Below, piece by piece: positions 21,484-28,874 of a stretch of 30,352 bases of DNA. How positions within the stretch are numbered: the stretch's first letter is position 1; each line of letters starts with the position of its first letter. Source of the stretch: a virus; the IMG/VR virus record IMGVR_UViG_3300034104_006104, positions 1-30,352 of that record. One strand, given 5' to 3'. Position numbers and translations under genes: made by a program. The notes below the pieces were generated by a model, which saw only the letters and a program-made list of their open reading frames with translations, did not search any database and was not told the origin of the DNA.

Positions 21484-22064
21484 TAGATAACCTTACTAGT
21501 AGCAATAAAGATATCATCAGTAATAGCATAAAAAATCTCAACAACCTTCTTCATAAACTCTTCAACTTGCTGATGAGTCATGTTAGTCGAGAATGCAAAA
21601 GCAGGAGCCTTCTTACCAGCAGTAACGTTAATAGCGGTATGACCTAGAGCAGCACCATTAACCAAATGAGTAATACTCACACTAGCCTTACCCTTGGGTT
21701 GAATAATACCATGCTGGTTATGCTCAGCATGAACAATCAAATCATCCCCATCAACCTCAATAGGTTTATTGATAATGGAAGTAAGAATATTTGCAATCTG
21801 AGTATTAAAGAGACGCTGAAATGAAACAGCCGCGAAAGCATCAATATTAGGAATTTCCCAGCAAAAGTTAACTGCGTCATCACTGTAAATGTAGTCATTA
21901 TTAAGAATATCTTCTGTATCAATCATACCCTCAGCTTCAACATGCATCGGTGCACGGAATGCAACAATGTTGCCGATAGGCAAGGTACGATCTCGAAAGA
22001 ACTTATAGGCAAAGCGCTTATGAATGAGATTGCCATCGTAGATCGGAATATTATTCAATATCAT
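21483..22064 (-). CDS. DUF366-like protein of unknown function
   Basis: The 193-aa protein resembles the archaeal DUF366 family as I recall it. An opening IPIYDGNLIHKRFAYKFF is followed by GNIVAFRAPMHVEAEGMIDTEDI and YSDDAVNFCWEI. A second half has VDGDDLIV, KGKASVSITHL and GHTAINVTA. The VDGDDLIV...KGKASVSI arrangement is also reminiscent of the biotin/lipoate-ligase fold, so an acyl-transfer or ligase chemistry is conceivable; this is a weak inference. It overlaps the glycosyltransferase gene before it by four bases (ATGA) and gp62 after it by one base. Given the QueD/QueE/QueF/DpdA genes in the window, a role in base modification is worth testing, but neither position nor motif proves it. 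Confidence 0.5.
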   Translation of the reverse strand: MILNNIPIYDGNLIHKRFAYKFFRDRTLPIGNIVAFRAPMHVEAEGMIDTEDILNNDYIYSDDAVNFCWEIPNIDAFAAVSFQRLFNTQIANILTSIINKPIEVDGDDLIVHAEHNQHGIIQPKGKASVSITHLVNGAALGHTAINVTAGKKAPAFAFSTNMTHQQVEEFMKKVVEIFYAITDDIFIATSKVI

Positions 22065-23440
22065 GCGTTGATTCTAATATATTTTTCAGCGAGTTCAACT
22101 GAAACCTTTTCAAGTTTTAATTCTTCTAGCAGCTCTAATATTCCTACATTCCCACGCTTTGGATTTCTGCAGTCATAGAAATACAAATAATCGTCAATAT
22201 AAACTTCATTCTCTGCAAATGAAGGTATAGCCAATGAATAGAATCTATCTTCTTGATCGTTCATCTCTGGAAAGAGAATATTCAGAGCAATAGATTTCTT
22301 AACAGGGGACAAATGGTTGGGGCAACGATAGTAGGTTACAGGTTGAGCTGATCCATCAATTGTACCCATTTTATGGCTCCAGTTCTTATGCTTCATTGTA
22401 ATCTCAACACGTCTAGGAGTCTTACCATTGAAAGTAATAATACTGTTAAAACCAACAACATCAGGCTTGCTGTCAGTTGCTTTGAGAATTTTTTCGACAT
22501 ATTTTTCTGAAACCCAATCATCATCATCAATAAAAGCTATATACTCTCCTGATGCATTGTGAATTAAGTCGTTACGCTTCTTACCAATAGTTAGCTCTCT
22601 ATTATCTTTTGCTACAAGAATTTCTACTTCTGGGGTTAGTTGAGGTTTTAGTCTTGTTTTAAGGCGCTCAAGATAATTCTCTCTACCATTCACTGTGCAA
22701 ATTAGCAAACTAAGTCTCTTGTAAGGCTTTGGAACAAATCTAGTATTCCATTTTTCTTTGAAGATAGCATGCTGAAAATCCATACTACATAAATTACGAT
22801 CTTCTGCTTTAATAGTTCCATGAGACTTACTAAGCAAATGATGTATATGAGAGCTTGTACACAAGCCATGCTTCACATTGTAAGAGTTATACATCTCGAC
22901 CCAGTCATTGTCTTGATAATAAAAGGCAAAGCGTTCATCAAAACCACCTAAAATATTAAATAACTTTCTACGAATAATAAAACTCCAACCAGTAAACTCG
23001 TAAGAGGTTCTTGTTCCAATGTGAAGTTCTTTTAATGAGCTAAAGATAGACTCGGTATGTCTGTGCCACTTACGATCAATTGGGCTAACAGACATTAACT
23101 CAGGATCAATTTCAAATTGTTTTGCAATAGCAGTAAACCAACCCTTGTAATAAATAACATCATTATTTGTAATTAGCACCAAATCGTTTTTACATTCTCT
23201 CAAACCAATGTTTAAGTATAGATTGTAATTAAATTTAGGTACTTGTGGGATAAGAAACTTTGCTCTTATTTCAGAAAGCTTGTGAGTAAACAAAGAAGAA
23301 ACTTCTTTGCAAGATTCAACAACAATTACGTTAAATTTATGCTCTGGTTCTGAATCATGAATAGAATCAACAGTTTGTTTAAGAATATCAAACAACTCGT
23401 TAGTAGTTGTGTTGCTAAGAATAATTACATCGACGTCCAT
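22061..23440 (-). CDS. Tandem GT-A (GT2-type) glycosyltransferase, two catalytic domains
   Basis: The 459-aa protein is two family-2-like glycosyltransferase domains in one chain. Domain one (about 1-235) has DVDVIILSN at the start, ITNNDVIYYKGW (90-101, with the DxD-like site) and GGFDERFAFYYQDNDW (165-180). Domain two (about 240-459) has LSLLICTVNGR (243-253), GEYIAFIDDDDW (298-309, clear metal-binding acidic run) and, later, MNDQEDRFYSLA. They would transfer sugars from nucleotide donors. The start codon overlaps the preceding glycosyltransferase gene by 16 bases. Acceptor and sugars cannot be read from the sequence. The two domains may add successive sugars. Confidence 0.8.
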   Translation of the reverse strand: MDVDVIILSNTTTNELFDILKQTVDSIHDSEPEHKFNVIVVESCKEVSSLFTHKLSEIRAKFLIPQVPKFNYNLYLNIGLRECKNDLVLITNNDVIYYKGWFTAIAKQFEIDPELMSVSPIDRKWHRHTESIFSSLKELHIGTRTSYEFTGWSFIIRRKLFNILGGFDERFAFYYQDNDWVEMYNSYNVKHGLCTSSHIHHLLSKSHGTIKAEDRNLCSMDFQHAIFKEKWNTRFVPKPYKRLSLLICTVNGRENYLERLKTRLKPQLTPEVEILVAKDNRELTIGKKRNDLIHNASGEYIAFIDDDDWVSEKYVEKILKATDSKPDVVGFNSIITFNGKTPRRVEITMKHKNWSHKMGTIDGSAQPVTYYRCPNHLSPVKKSIALNILFPEMNDQEDRFYSLAIPSFAENEVYIDDYLYFYDCRNPKRGNVGILELLEELKLEKVSVELAEKYIRINA

Positions 23441-24243
23441 AGAGTTTTAGTCTTAATAGCCTTTAATCTTTGCAGAACAATGTCCTGCTTAGTATCAGAA
23501 ATAGATACAGGAGAGTCTTTATATATCAAGCTGAAATAATTGGCTCCATCTTGAATATTCTTTTTCCAATCTGATCTTGGTCGAATAGTAGAATCGTTTT
23601 CTGAGCAAGCCAATTCTTCGAGAAAATCACTTGAATTAACAATATCAGGCCACCACCAATAGGCTGGTAGATACCCGTTTAGAACAGCTCTATAACTGTG
23701 TTCTACATGTTCCCAAGCATTAACAAAAGTCTCATCAAACAAACCAATTCTCATTAGGAGATCCCTGCTATAGTAACAGAAGCCACCTACGCAATTAGGG
23801 TTGAATGCTAGTTTAGTTTTACTATATTCAACTACACAGCGAGGGTCTGGCTTTTTATCTTTCTTATTAGCTGGACCGTGATATCCAAACATTAGGTGTT
23901 TAATGCCAGAATCTTTACTCGCCTTAATATATTCATCAAAGACGTTAGAGTCTTTAATAAAAATATCATCTTCAAGCAAAAAGATATCAGTGCAATCTTG
24001 GTTAAGCAAATGAAGCATAGCTTTATTTTTGCTACGACCTACACCAATATTCTTTTCATTCTTTAAGTATGTTAAATTCAGAGTATCTACTATTGATGGT
24101 AAAGGCTCATTACCATCGTCTACAAGAACAACCTCATCAAGCCTATTAAAAGGTATTGTTTTAAGAACCTGTTTAAGGAATACAGGTCGATTGCAGGTAA
24201 TAATACCCAGTCCGATTTTTTGTTTTGTTTTAGTTTCTATCAT
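23425..24243 (-). CDS. GT2-type glycosyltransferase
   Basis: The 272-aa protein starts at ATG 24243 (MIETKTKQK), which leaves a 14-base overlap with the oxygenase gene; a more upstream ATG would add about 20 unrelated residues. It has the GT-A N-terminus KIGLGIITCNRPVFLKQVL (9-27), VVLVDDGNEP (38-47), NEKNIGVGRSKNKAM (62-76) and the metal-site FLLEDDIFI (88-96). A later GLFDETFVNAWEHVEHSYR region resembles the acceptor-loop ED/EH motif. It belongs to an operon with a second, double-domain glycosyltransferase and a 2OG-Fe(II) oxygenase. Confidence 0.8.
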   Translation of the reverse strand: MIETKTKQKIGLGIITCNRPVFLKQVLKTIPFNRLDEVVLVDDGNEPLPSIVDTLNLTYLKNEKNIGVGRSKNKAMLHLLNQDCTDIFLLEDDIFIKDSNVFDEYIKASKDSGIKHLMFGYHGPANKKDKKPDPRCVVEYSKTKLAFNPNCVGGFCYYSRDLLMRIGLFDETFVNAWEHVEHSYRAVLNGYLPAYWWWPDIVNSSDFLEELACSENDSTIRPRSDWKKNIQDGANYFSLIYKDSPVSISDTKQDIVLQRLKAIKTKTLWTSM

Positions 24244-24934
24244 CTTGACAAGTCCATATTTGGAGGTTAAACCGATTATTTTCCCAAGGCATAGCTGGAT
24301 CACAGATTACTTCTGAGCAAGCATGCGGTAATCTAGATGGAAAAATACATAAGAAATTATTTTTAAGAGGGTATTCATAACATTTACCCTCATGCATAAA
24401 CAGCTGGCTACCACCCTTAAGTAGAGATTCATCTTTGACAAGAGTATACGACATGGTAAAGACAGGTGTCATAGCTACTTCTTTACCTTTAATTGAAAGA
24501 CCGTAAATTCCATCATCAGAATGCCAATTATAATAATCACCATTACCGTAGCTAATAATATGAGTTCTTCCATTAAGACCATATCGAGAACCCAATTGAA
24601 ACTCTCTACTCTTGCATTGACCCATAAACTTGAGTATGCCTTGATGAAAGAAAAACTTATCAAGGTTGTTTAATGCATAGCCAGCTGGAATGTTATGATC
24701 AGGAAGCCAAACATCACTACCCCAACAAAGATGGTTTAAATTATTCTTAGTTGTTTCAAAATCAGTAGAAGTATCTTGCTGTCTTGTTGCACCATCTCCA
24801 AATTTCCAAACAGGGGTACCAAAATACTGTTTGATATCAGTCATTTCTTTATAGATAGTATCAACAACAGCTCTTGGAAGAAAGTTTTCAGCCCATATAA
24901 TAGGTGGGTCAGTTTCCTCATGTAGTAAGAACAT
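24230..24934 (-). CDS. 2-oxoglutarate/Fe(II)-dependent oxygenase
   Basis: Starting at ATG 24934 gives 234 residues; an upstream in-frame ATG at 25006 would run into the divergent phoH gene and is unlikely. The double-stranded beta-helix iron site is clear. YYNWHSDDG (134-142) carries His138 and Asp140, GGSQLFMH follows, and FPSRLPHACSEV (198-209) holds His204. Arg221 in NRFNLQIW fits the 2OG-binding position. The family hydroxylates proteins or nucleic-acid bases. Because the next two genes are glycosyltransferases, hydroxylation followed by sugar addition is an attractive inference, on DNA or on a virion protein. Confidence 0.8.
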   Translation of the reverse strand: MFLLHEETDPPIIWAENFLPRAVVDTIYKEMTDIKQYFGTPVWKFGDGATRQQDTSTDFETTKNNLNHLCWGSDVWLPDHNIPAGYALNNLDKFFFHQGILKFMGQCKSREFQLGSRYGLNGRTHIISYGNGDYYNWHSDDGIYGLSIKGKEVAMTPVFTMSYTLVKDESLLKGGSQLFMHEGKCYEYPLKNNFLCIFPSRLPHACSEVICDPAMPWENNRFNLQIWTCQDDRN

Positions 24935-24995
24935 ACATTTTATTTTAAAGTAAAAATTTGGATTTTCAACTAAATATACATATATATCTTTGATT
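24935..24995. promoter_or_regulatory. Divergent promoter region between the oxygenase and phoH genes
   Basis: A 61-base AT-rich gap between two outward-facing start codons. On the plus strand ACTAAATA (24969-24976) resembles a late-promoter octamer and would give a 14-base leader for phoH. No clear minus-strand octamer is seen. Confidence 0.35.
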
Positions 24996-25682
24996 ATGTC
25001 ATCCAAAACTCCAAAGACATTTAATGTAGCAGAGAAGTTTGAGCTTTCTGAAAATCACAAACGGATTGTAGATGCTATATTAGATAGAGACAATAAGCTT
25101 ATCTTTATTGATGGACCAGCAGGTTCAGCCAAGACATACTGTGCTGTATTAGCAGCCTTAAAACTTGTTCAAAGAAAGAGCTTCAAGAGCATTCTTTATT
25201 TGAGAAGCATTGCTGAATGTTCTAGTCAAAAACTAGGTTCATTACCTGGAGAGTTGCATGAGAAGATTGGTCCGTTTGGAGCCCCATTTTTGGAAAAGCT
25301 TAGCGAAATGATTTCAGAGGCTGCAATTACTAAGTTAGCATCTGAAAGCGCTTTAGATATTCAGCCTCTTAACTTCTTGAGAGGTACTACATTCCATGAT
25401 AAGATTGTATTGCTAGATGAGGCTCAAAATGCTGAACTCGATCAGCTCATCATTGTTCTAACCCGTCTTGGAGAACACGGAAAGCTTGTTGTTATCGGAG
25501 ATAGTAACCAAGTAGATATTAGAGATAAGAAGAGCTACGGAAATGTTGTAGCTAAGTTTAATAGTGAGGAATGTAAGAGTGTTGGCATTCAATCCTTCAC
25601 TCTCACAGAAGATGATATTAAAAGAAGTAAGATCTTAAAGTTTATTGTTGGTAAGCTTAATGAACTTAAGTCTAACCGTTGA
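24996..25682 (+). CDS. phoH: PhoH-like ATPase
   Basis: The 228-aa protein starts at ATG 24996 (a TTG two codons upstream is less likely). It has the PhoH pattern: FELSENHKRIVDAILD before the Walker A FIDGPAGSAKTY (37-48), then YLRSIAEC, PGELHEKIGPF and QPLNFLRGTTFHDKIVLLDEAQNAE (Walker B). GDSNQVDI is the sensor-like motif. PhoH-type ATPases are common in marine T4-like phages; their cellular role (RNA-related or phosphate stress) is unsettled. It is the only plus-strand gene between the two minus operons, and its end overlaps a small minus gene by 11 bases. Confidence 0.85.
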   Translation: MSSKTPKTFNVAEKFELSENHKRIVDAILDRDNKLIFIDGPAGSAKTYCAVLAALKLVQRKSFKSILYLRSIAECSSQKLGSLPGELHEKIGPFGAPFLEKLSEMISEAAITKLASESALDIQPLNFLRGTTFHDKIVLLDEAQNAELDQLIIVLTRLGEHGKLVVIGDSNQVDIRDKKSYGNVVAKFNSEECKSVGIQSFTLTEDDIKRSKILKFIVGKLNELKSNR

Positions 25683-25887
25683 TGTGAAACTTAAGAGCTT
25701 TGGAAATCTTTTCCATAATCTTTTTAGGATGATTTCCTTCTTTTAAAAGTCTATTGTACTCGCTTTTGAAGCTTGTAATAAACTCTTCAGACAACTTTAG
25801 ATTTCTTGGATAAAATAATCGAGACTGTGTTCTTAACGGGGCATAGTTCTCGAGTAATTTATTGAAGTTGTTATTGAATTCTTTCAT
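25672..25887 (-). CDS. Small basic protein of unknown function (71 aa)
   Basis: The longest reading frame begins at 25926, but that start lies inside the previous gene. Two adjacent ATGs at 25890 and 25887 directly follow an AATAAATA motif, so the second is chosen here. The product is basic and helical (MKEFNNNFNKLLENYAPLR..., SFKSEYNRLLKEGNHPKKIM). No known motif. It overlaps phoH tail-to-tail by 11 bases. Confidence 0.5.
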   Translation of the reverse strand: MKEFNNNFNKLLENYAPLRTQSRLFYPRNLKLSEEFITSFKSEYNRLLKEGNHPKKIMEKISKALKFHING

Positions 25888-25892
25888 CATAG

Positions 25893-25900
25893 TATTTATT
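25893..25900 (-). promoter_or_regulatory. Late-promoter-like AATAAATA for the 71-aa ORF
   Basis: Minus-strand AAAATAAATACTATGATG. It overlaps the stop codon of the lysine-rich gene, and the predicted transcript start coincides with the A of ATG 25887. Confidence 0.5.
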
Positions 25901-26111
25901 TTTTGCAATGAAAATTTAAAAACCAATTAGACTGTGCTTTTGTATGAGCAGTAGCCTTTTTGGTTTTTAGCTTTCTAGCCTTGCTACAAGTCATCTTGCC
26001 TTTACCGAATTTCTTGGTAGCTTTAGCTTTAAGAGTACCTTTACCACCTCGCGGAGTGGTGCGGGTGGTTTTTTCTAAAAGAGTAAAAAATCTCTTTTCG
26101 TACTTGTTCAC
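25896..26111 (-). CDS. Small lysine-rich, probably nucleic-acid-binding protein (71 aa)
   Basis: Starts at GTG 26111 shortly after an AATAAATA motif. The composition is strikingly basic (many Lys, few acidic residues). It has an RGGKGTLKAKATKKFGKGKMTC segment and then CSKARKLKTKKATAHTKAQSNWF, with only two cysteines. The charge suggests DNA or RNA binding, as in histone-like or internal head proteins; no named family is recognised. Its late-type promoter suggests a virion or packaging role. Confidence 0.55.
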   Translation of the reverse strand: MNKYEKRFFTLLEKTTRTTPRGGKGTLKAKATKKFGKGKMTCSKARKLKTKKATAHTKAQSNWFLNFHCKK

Positions 26112-26117
26112 TACAAT

Positions 26118-26125
26118 TATTTATT
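26118..26125 (-). promoter_or_regulatory. Late-promoter-like AATAAATA upstream of the lysine-rich gene
   Basis: Minus-strand AGAATAAATAATTGTAGTG. The predicted transcript start is one base before GTG 26111. Confidence 0.5.
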
Positions 26126-26157
26126 CTTTTTAGTTTGTTCGCGCCAAAGATATTAGT

Positions 26158-26730
26158 TTATTTTTTTAAAAACGTATATAAACTCTCCCAATTATAAACT
26201 CTATCCCCTGTCCAGTTTTTATTGTATGGGTGATCCATAATTATACTTCGCAACCCAACTTGTTTACCGCTTTCTGCATGAGAAACACTATCCTCTAACC
26301 AAAAATAATTTTTATCCTTGTACTGAACTTTAAGAAAATCTAATTTACTTTTTTTAAAATCTAAACTACAATTAATATAGTCAAACACATCTCCAAATAG
26401 GTGTTTTAAATTGTTTACTCTTAACCTTTGAGCGTATTTGTCAATATGTAAACAACTGATAACTTCAAACCTCCAACCATCTTCTGCTAATTTTTTTACA
26501 AATTCTTGAGCATCTCGGAAAGGCGGAAGAAAACCAACTGCTCCACTTTCATTAAACCTTGATATACAATCTAAGGCTACCTCTTCAGGTAGCCCATATC
26601 TAGCACCTTGATAAAAAATGTGGTCGGTGTTAGGTAATCTTTCATAGCCTCGCTCACTCATCCATACATCGAAAGCAAAAGACCAGTCAAGTAAAACACC
26701 GTCACAATCAGTGATTAATTTCTTATGCAT
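26158..26730 (-). CDS. HAD-superfamily phosphatase
   Basis: The 190-aa protein has the HAD motif I ITDCDGVLLDW (6-16; Asp8 nucleophile and Asp10). A motif II-like strand FEVISCLH lies in the middle, a lysine follows near DFKKSKLDF (motif III), and WLEDSVSHA supplies the acidic motif IV. These enzymes remove phosphate from nucleotides or sugars. The ATG overlaps the nucleotidyltransferase stop by 8 bases, so the two proteins are made together and may act on the same sugar phosphate, or this could be a 5'-nucleotidase-like enzyme. The two genes look more AT-rich than their neighbours, by eye. Confidence 0.72.
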   Translation of the reverse strand: MHKKLITDCDGVLLDWSFAFDVWMSERGYERLPNTDHIFYQGARYGLPEEVALDCISRFNESGAVGFLPPFRDAQEFVKKLAEDGWRFEVISCLHIDKYAQRLRVNNLKHLFGDVFDYINCSLDFKKSKLDFLKVQYKDKNYFWLEDSVSHAESGKQVGLRSIIMDHPYNKNWTGDRVYNWESLYTFLKK

Positions 26731-27448
26731 TTTTTATATACTTGTTTAATTCTTGCCAAGTACCTAAATCAATATAATCCTCTACTTCGATCCCCTTACT
26801 TAAATACAAAGGGGTACTTTTTATCTCGTTTAAAAGTACCCGCTGCTTCAAGGTACTTTTTTCCATAAATGTTATGCTTTGATCGAATGCTCTTTTTCTA
26901 AACGCAAAACTACACCAAAAAGCATTAAATCTCTCTAATTTTTCTTGCGGCTTATCTTCATATAGTTCTATTATATTGTTTTCATTAATATAAAGGGAAC
27001 CTTTTGTTTTAAGCATAGCAGGGTTCTGTTCTCTTTTATAAAAAAAAGAGAATCCGGTTTCTGTAAGACTATTTTCTACAGATGTAAATAAATCCACCCC
27101 TAAACCTAGTTTCATTAATGTGTCGGGTAGTAATATAACATTGTGTTCTCCAAACAAATGTTTTGCGCTTTTTATAGCACCTGTATATTCTTGCTCATTA
27201 GGGTTTTGAAAAGTAAAACTAATATCAAACCTATCTTTATACTTGGAAAGATAATTTACAACATCTAGTTTATTTTCGTTTATAACTATAACAAACTCTA
27301 CATCTTTTCTACCGTAATCTCTAAAAAAATTAAACGAAAAATCAATTAGAGAAGAATCTTCATCGACTCTAAGGATTTCTTTTGAATATGGTAATTTTAA
27401 CCTACTACCCTTACCAGCTGCAGGTATAATTACAGTTAGTTTGCTCAT
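26723..27448 (-). CDS. Sugar-phosphate nucleotidylyltransferase-like protein
   Basis: The 241-aa protein opens with the GlmU/RfbA-type signature IIPAAGKGSRLKLPYSKEIL (7-26), which binds the NTP. It has a middle VILLPDTLMK strand with a metal-site Asp and ends with VEDYIDLGTWQELNKYI, typical of the family's C-terminus. Such enzymes make NDP-sugars from sugar-1-phosphates. The HAD phosphatase gene directly downstream, and three glycosyltransferase genes in the window, suggest supply of a donor sugar for phage glycosylation. Which sugar cannot be told. Confidence 0.75.
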   Translation of the reverse strand: MSKLTVIIPAAGKGSRLKLPYSKEILRVDEDSSLIDFSFNFFRDYGRKDVEFVIVINENKLDVVNYLSKYKDRFDISFTFQNPNEQEYTGAIKSAKHLFGEHNVILLPDTLMKLGLGVDLFTSVENSLTETGFSFFYKREQNPAMLKTKGSLYINENNIIELYEDKPQEKLERFNAFWCSFAFRKRAFDQSITFMEKSTLKQRVLLNEIKSTPLYLSKGIEVEDYIDLGTWQELNKYIKNA

Positions 27449-27456
27449 ATGTCTCT

Positions 27457-28173
27457 TTATTTATTTTTTTCAGGTTTCTTTTGCTCAGGTCTTGCCAAGG
27501 CTTCTAAGGCCTCAATATCTTCCATGCCGAGATTTGGATCGTTAAAGATATTAGCATTAGGGTCCATTGAGTCTCCATCCGCATCAAGATAGAGCTTCAT
27601 GATCTGAATACGTTCATTACGCTCACCGTATGTTTCAATAATAGGTGGTCGATCATCAGCATGAAAATAATTAGATTTTGGATTATCTCTATTTTCCATT
27701 GCAAACACCTTAAAGAGATTATCAATCTCAACTCGCATAAAAGGGTTAGCATCTCTCATACCATCTTCTTGAATATCAGGAGTCTTGGCTGCTCTTGTAA
27801 TTGGGATATAGAAAATAATATCAATATGTTTTAGAGCATCACGAACAACTGGGATACACTTCTTAATAAAGTCAAAATCAATATCTCCAACGTTGTGATG
27901 ATAGGCCCACATAGAATACACGAGATTATCTAGCGGACAACGATCAAATACAATTCTATCACTTTTGCGAGTACCTTCTAGTTGCTTGACCATAAAGTCA
28001 AGAATAGCCTGTTGGGATTCTTTAGTAGTTTTTGAGCTATGGGTTAAACCTTTTTCAACTAAAACATCTCTATATGTCTTTTCTGGAGATTTATAGTTAG
28101 TCCACTCAGCAAGAAAATCTTTAATCAGAGTAGATTTGCCCATGCACTGGGCACCGGAAATGGCAATTCTCAT
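27457..28173 (-). CDS. P-loop kinase-like ATPase (AAA_28/NadR type)
   Basis: The 238-aa protein has Walker A GAQCMGKS (7-14), a DRCPLDNLVYS segment in the middle and a strand with HIDIIFYIP. The same overall pattern is seen in the kinase of the dpdA cassette (7137-7823). The C-terminal 40 residues are acidic and then Lys-rich, with no zinc-ribbon. It is probably a nucleoside/nucleotide kinase; the substrate is unknown. Its stop codon is part of the AATAAATA motif upstream of the nucleotidyltransferase gene. Confidence 0.65.
   Translation of the reverse strand: MRIAISGAQCMGKSTLIKDFLAEWTNYKSPEKTYRDVLVEKGLTHSSKTTKESQQAILDFMVKQLEGTRKSDRIVFDRCPLDNLVYSMWAYHHNVGDIDFDFIKKCIPVVRDALKHIDIIFYIPITRAAKTPDIQEDGMRDANPFMRVEIDNLFKVFAMENRDNPKSNYFHADDRPPIIETYGERNERIQIMKLYLDADGDSMDPNANIFNDPNLGMEDIEALEALARPEQKKPEKNK
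27458..27465 (-). promoter_or_regulatory. Late-promoter-like AATAAATA upstream of the nucleotidyltransferase
   Basis: Minus-strand AAAATAAATAAAGAGACATATG, overlapping the kinase stop codon. It predicts a 4-base leader before ATG 27448. Confidence 0.45.
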
Positions 28174-28208
28174 GATACTATTATATAGTTCATGTATTGA
28201 TAAATCTA

Positions 28209-28493
28209 CTAAAAGTTAAACATTGGTGACTCTCCCTGAAAGAACTTAACAGACCCAACATTCAATAGAGATTTAATCTTTTGTTTATCTTCCTGTGTAA
28301 GAAGTGTAAACATATTTCTATATGTCTCGTCTGCTATATTAATGTTCTTTCGCTTGCACATACCACAGCTAGTCTTTCTAGCAGTACTAACAACACCCAT
28401 GAAGCTTTGTATCTTAGTGCTTGTAAAGTGAGTATTGTTTGTATTAAGAAAATCGTAAAACTCGTTGAAGTTTTTAAAAATATGTTCGCTCAT
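28209..28493 (-). CDS. Unknown 94-aa protein with a CxxC motif
   Basis: Starts with the ATG of an ATGA overlap with the membrane-protein gene. It contains SCGMCKRK in the middle and a helical LTQEDKQKIKSLLN near the end. One further Cys pair is absent, so a full zinc finger is not evident. No family is recognised; the gene lies between the kinase and the membrane protein. Confidence 0.55.
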   Translation of the reverse strand: MSEHIFKNFNEFYDFLNTNNTHFTSTKIQSFMGVVSTARKTSCGMCKRKNINIADETYRNMFTLLTQEDKQKIKSLLNVGSVKFFQGESPMFNF

Positions 28494-28837
28494 AGTTCTA
28501 GCTTTTTAATTAATAAGTATGAAATATAGATACCATACCAATACAATGATACATAAAAAAAGTCTGGAATAATATTTATACTGAACAATAATACTGAAGA
28601 CCAAAAAGAAATACAAAACGGGCAAGCCAGCAGACTGGTAATAACATTTTTATATTCTGTTTCTAAAAACAAAGGGAAGTCAATGTTGTTTAAATTTCTT
28701 CGCCATCTCCTCACAAGGCCTACTTGATCCATTGATACAAAAGAAAGAACATCTGGAATAAGACTAGTGTCCTTCCAGATGTAAATTAACAACGAAATAA
28801 AAATAACTAGACATACGCTTAAATCAAACAAGCTCAT
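28490..28837 (-). CDS. Small membrane protein with CPFC motif (DUF1360-like)
   Basis: The 115-aa protein has an N-terminal membrane helix (about 4-21), a short basic cytoplasmic-type loop (VRRWRRN), then LLACPFCISFWSS (69-81) entering a second hydrophobic region, and a third hydrophobic stretch near the end (94-111). The CPFC-x-SFW pattern resembles the small phage/bacterial DUF1360-type membrane proteins. It follows an exact TATAAATA late promoter, so late expression at the host envelope is likely. Function unknown. Confidence 0.55.
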   Translation of the reverse strand: MSLFDLSVCLVIFISLLIYIWKDTSLIPDVLSFVSMDQVGLVRRWRRNLNNIDFPLFLETEYKNVITSLLACPFCISFWSSVLLFSINIIPDFFYVSLYWYGIYISYLLIKKLEL

Positions 28838-28846
28838 ATATCTAGT

Positions 28847-28854
28847 TATTTATA
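28847..28854 (-). promoter_or_regulatory. Late promoter TATAAATA upstream of the CPFC membrane protein
   Basis: Exact consensus in the gap between QueE and the membrane protein gene. It predicts a 4-base leader before ATG 28837. Confidence 0.6.
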
Positions 28855-28874
28855 TGTATCAGACTTTCAAGCCC

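Noticed and set aside
24244-24303. Upstream start for the GT2 gene (20 extra residues)
   Set aside because: These residues overlap the end of the oxygenase gene and do not fit the GT-A N-terminus; ATG 24243 does.
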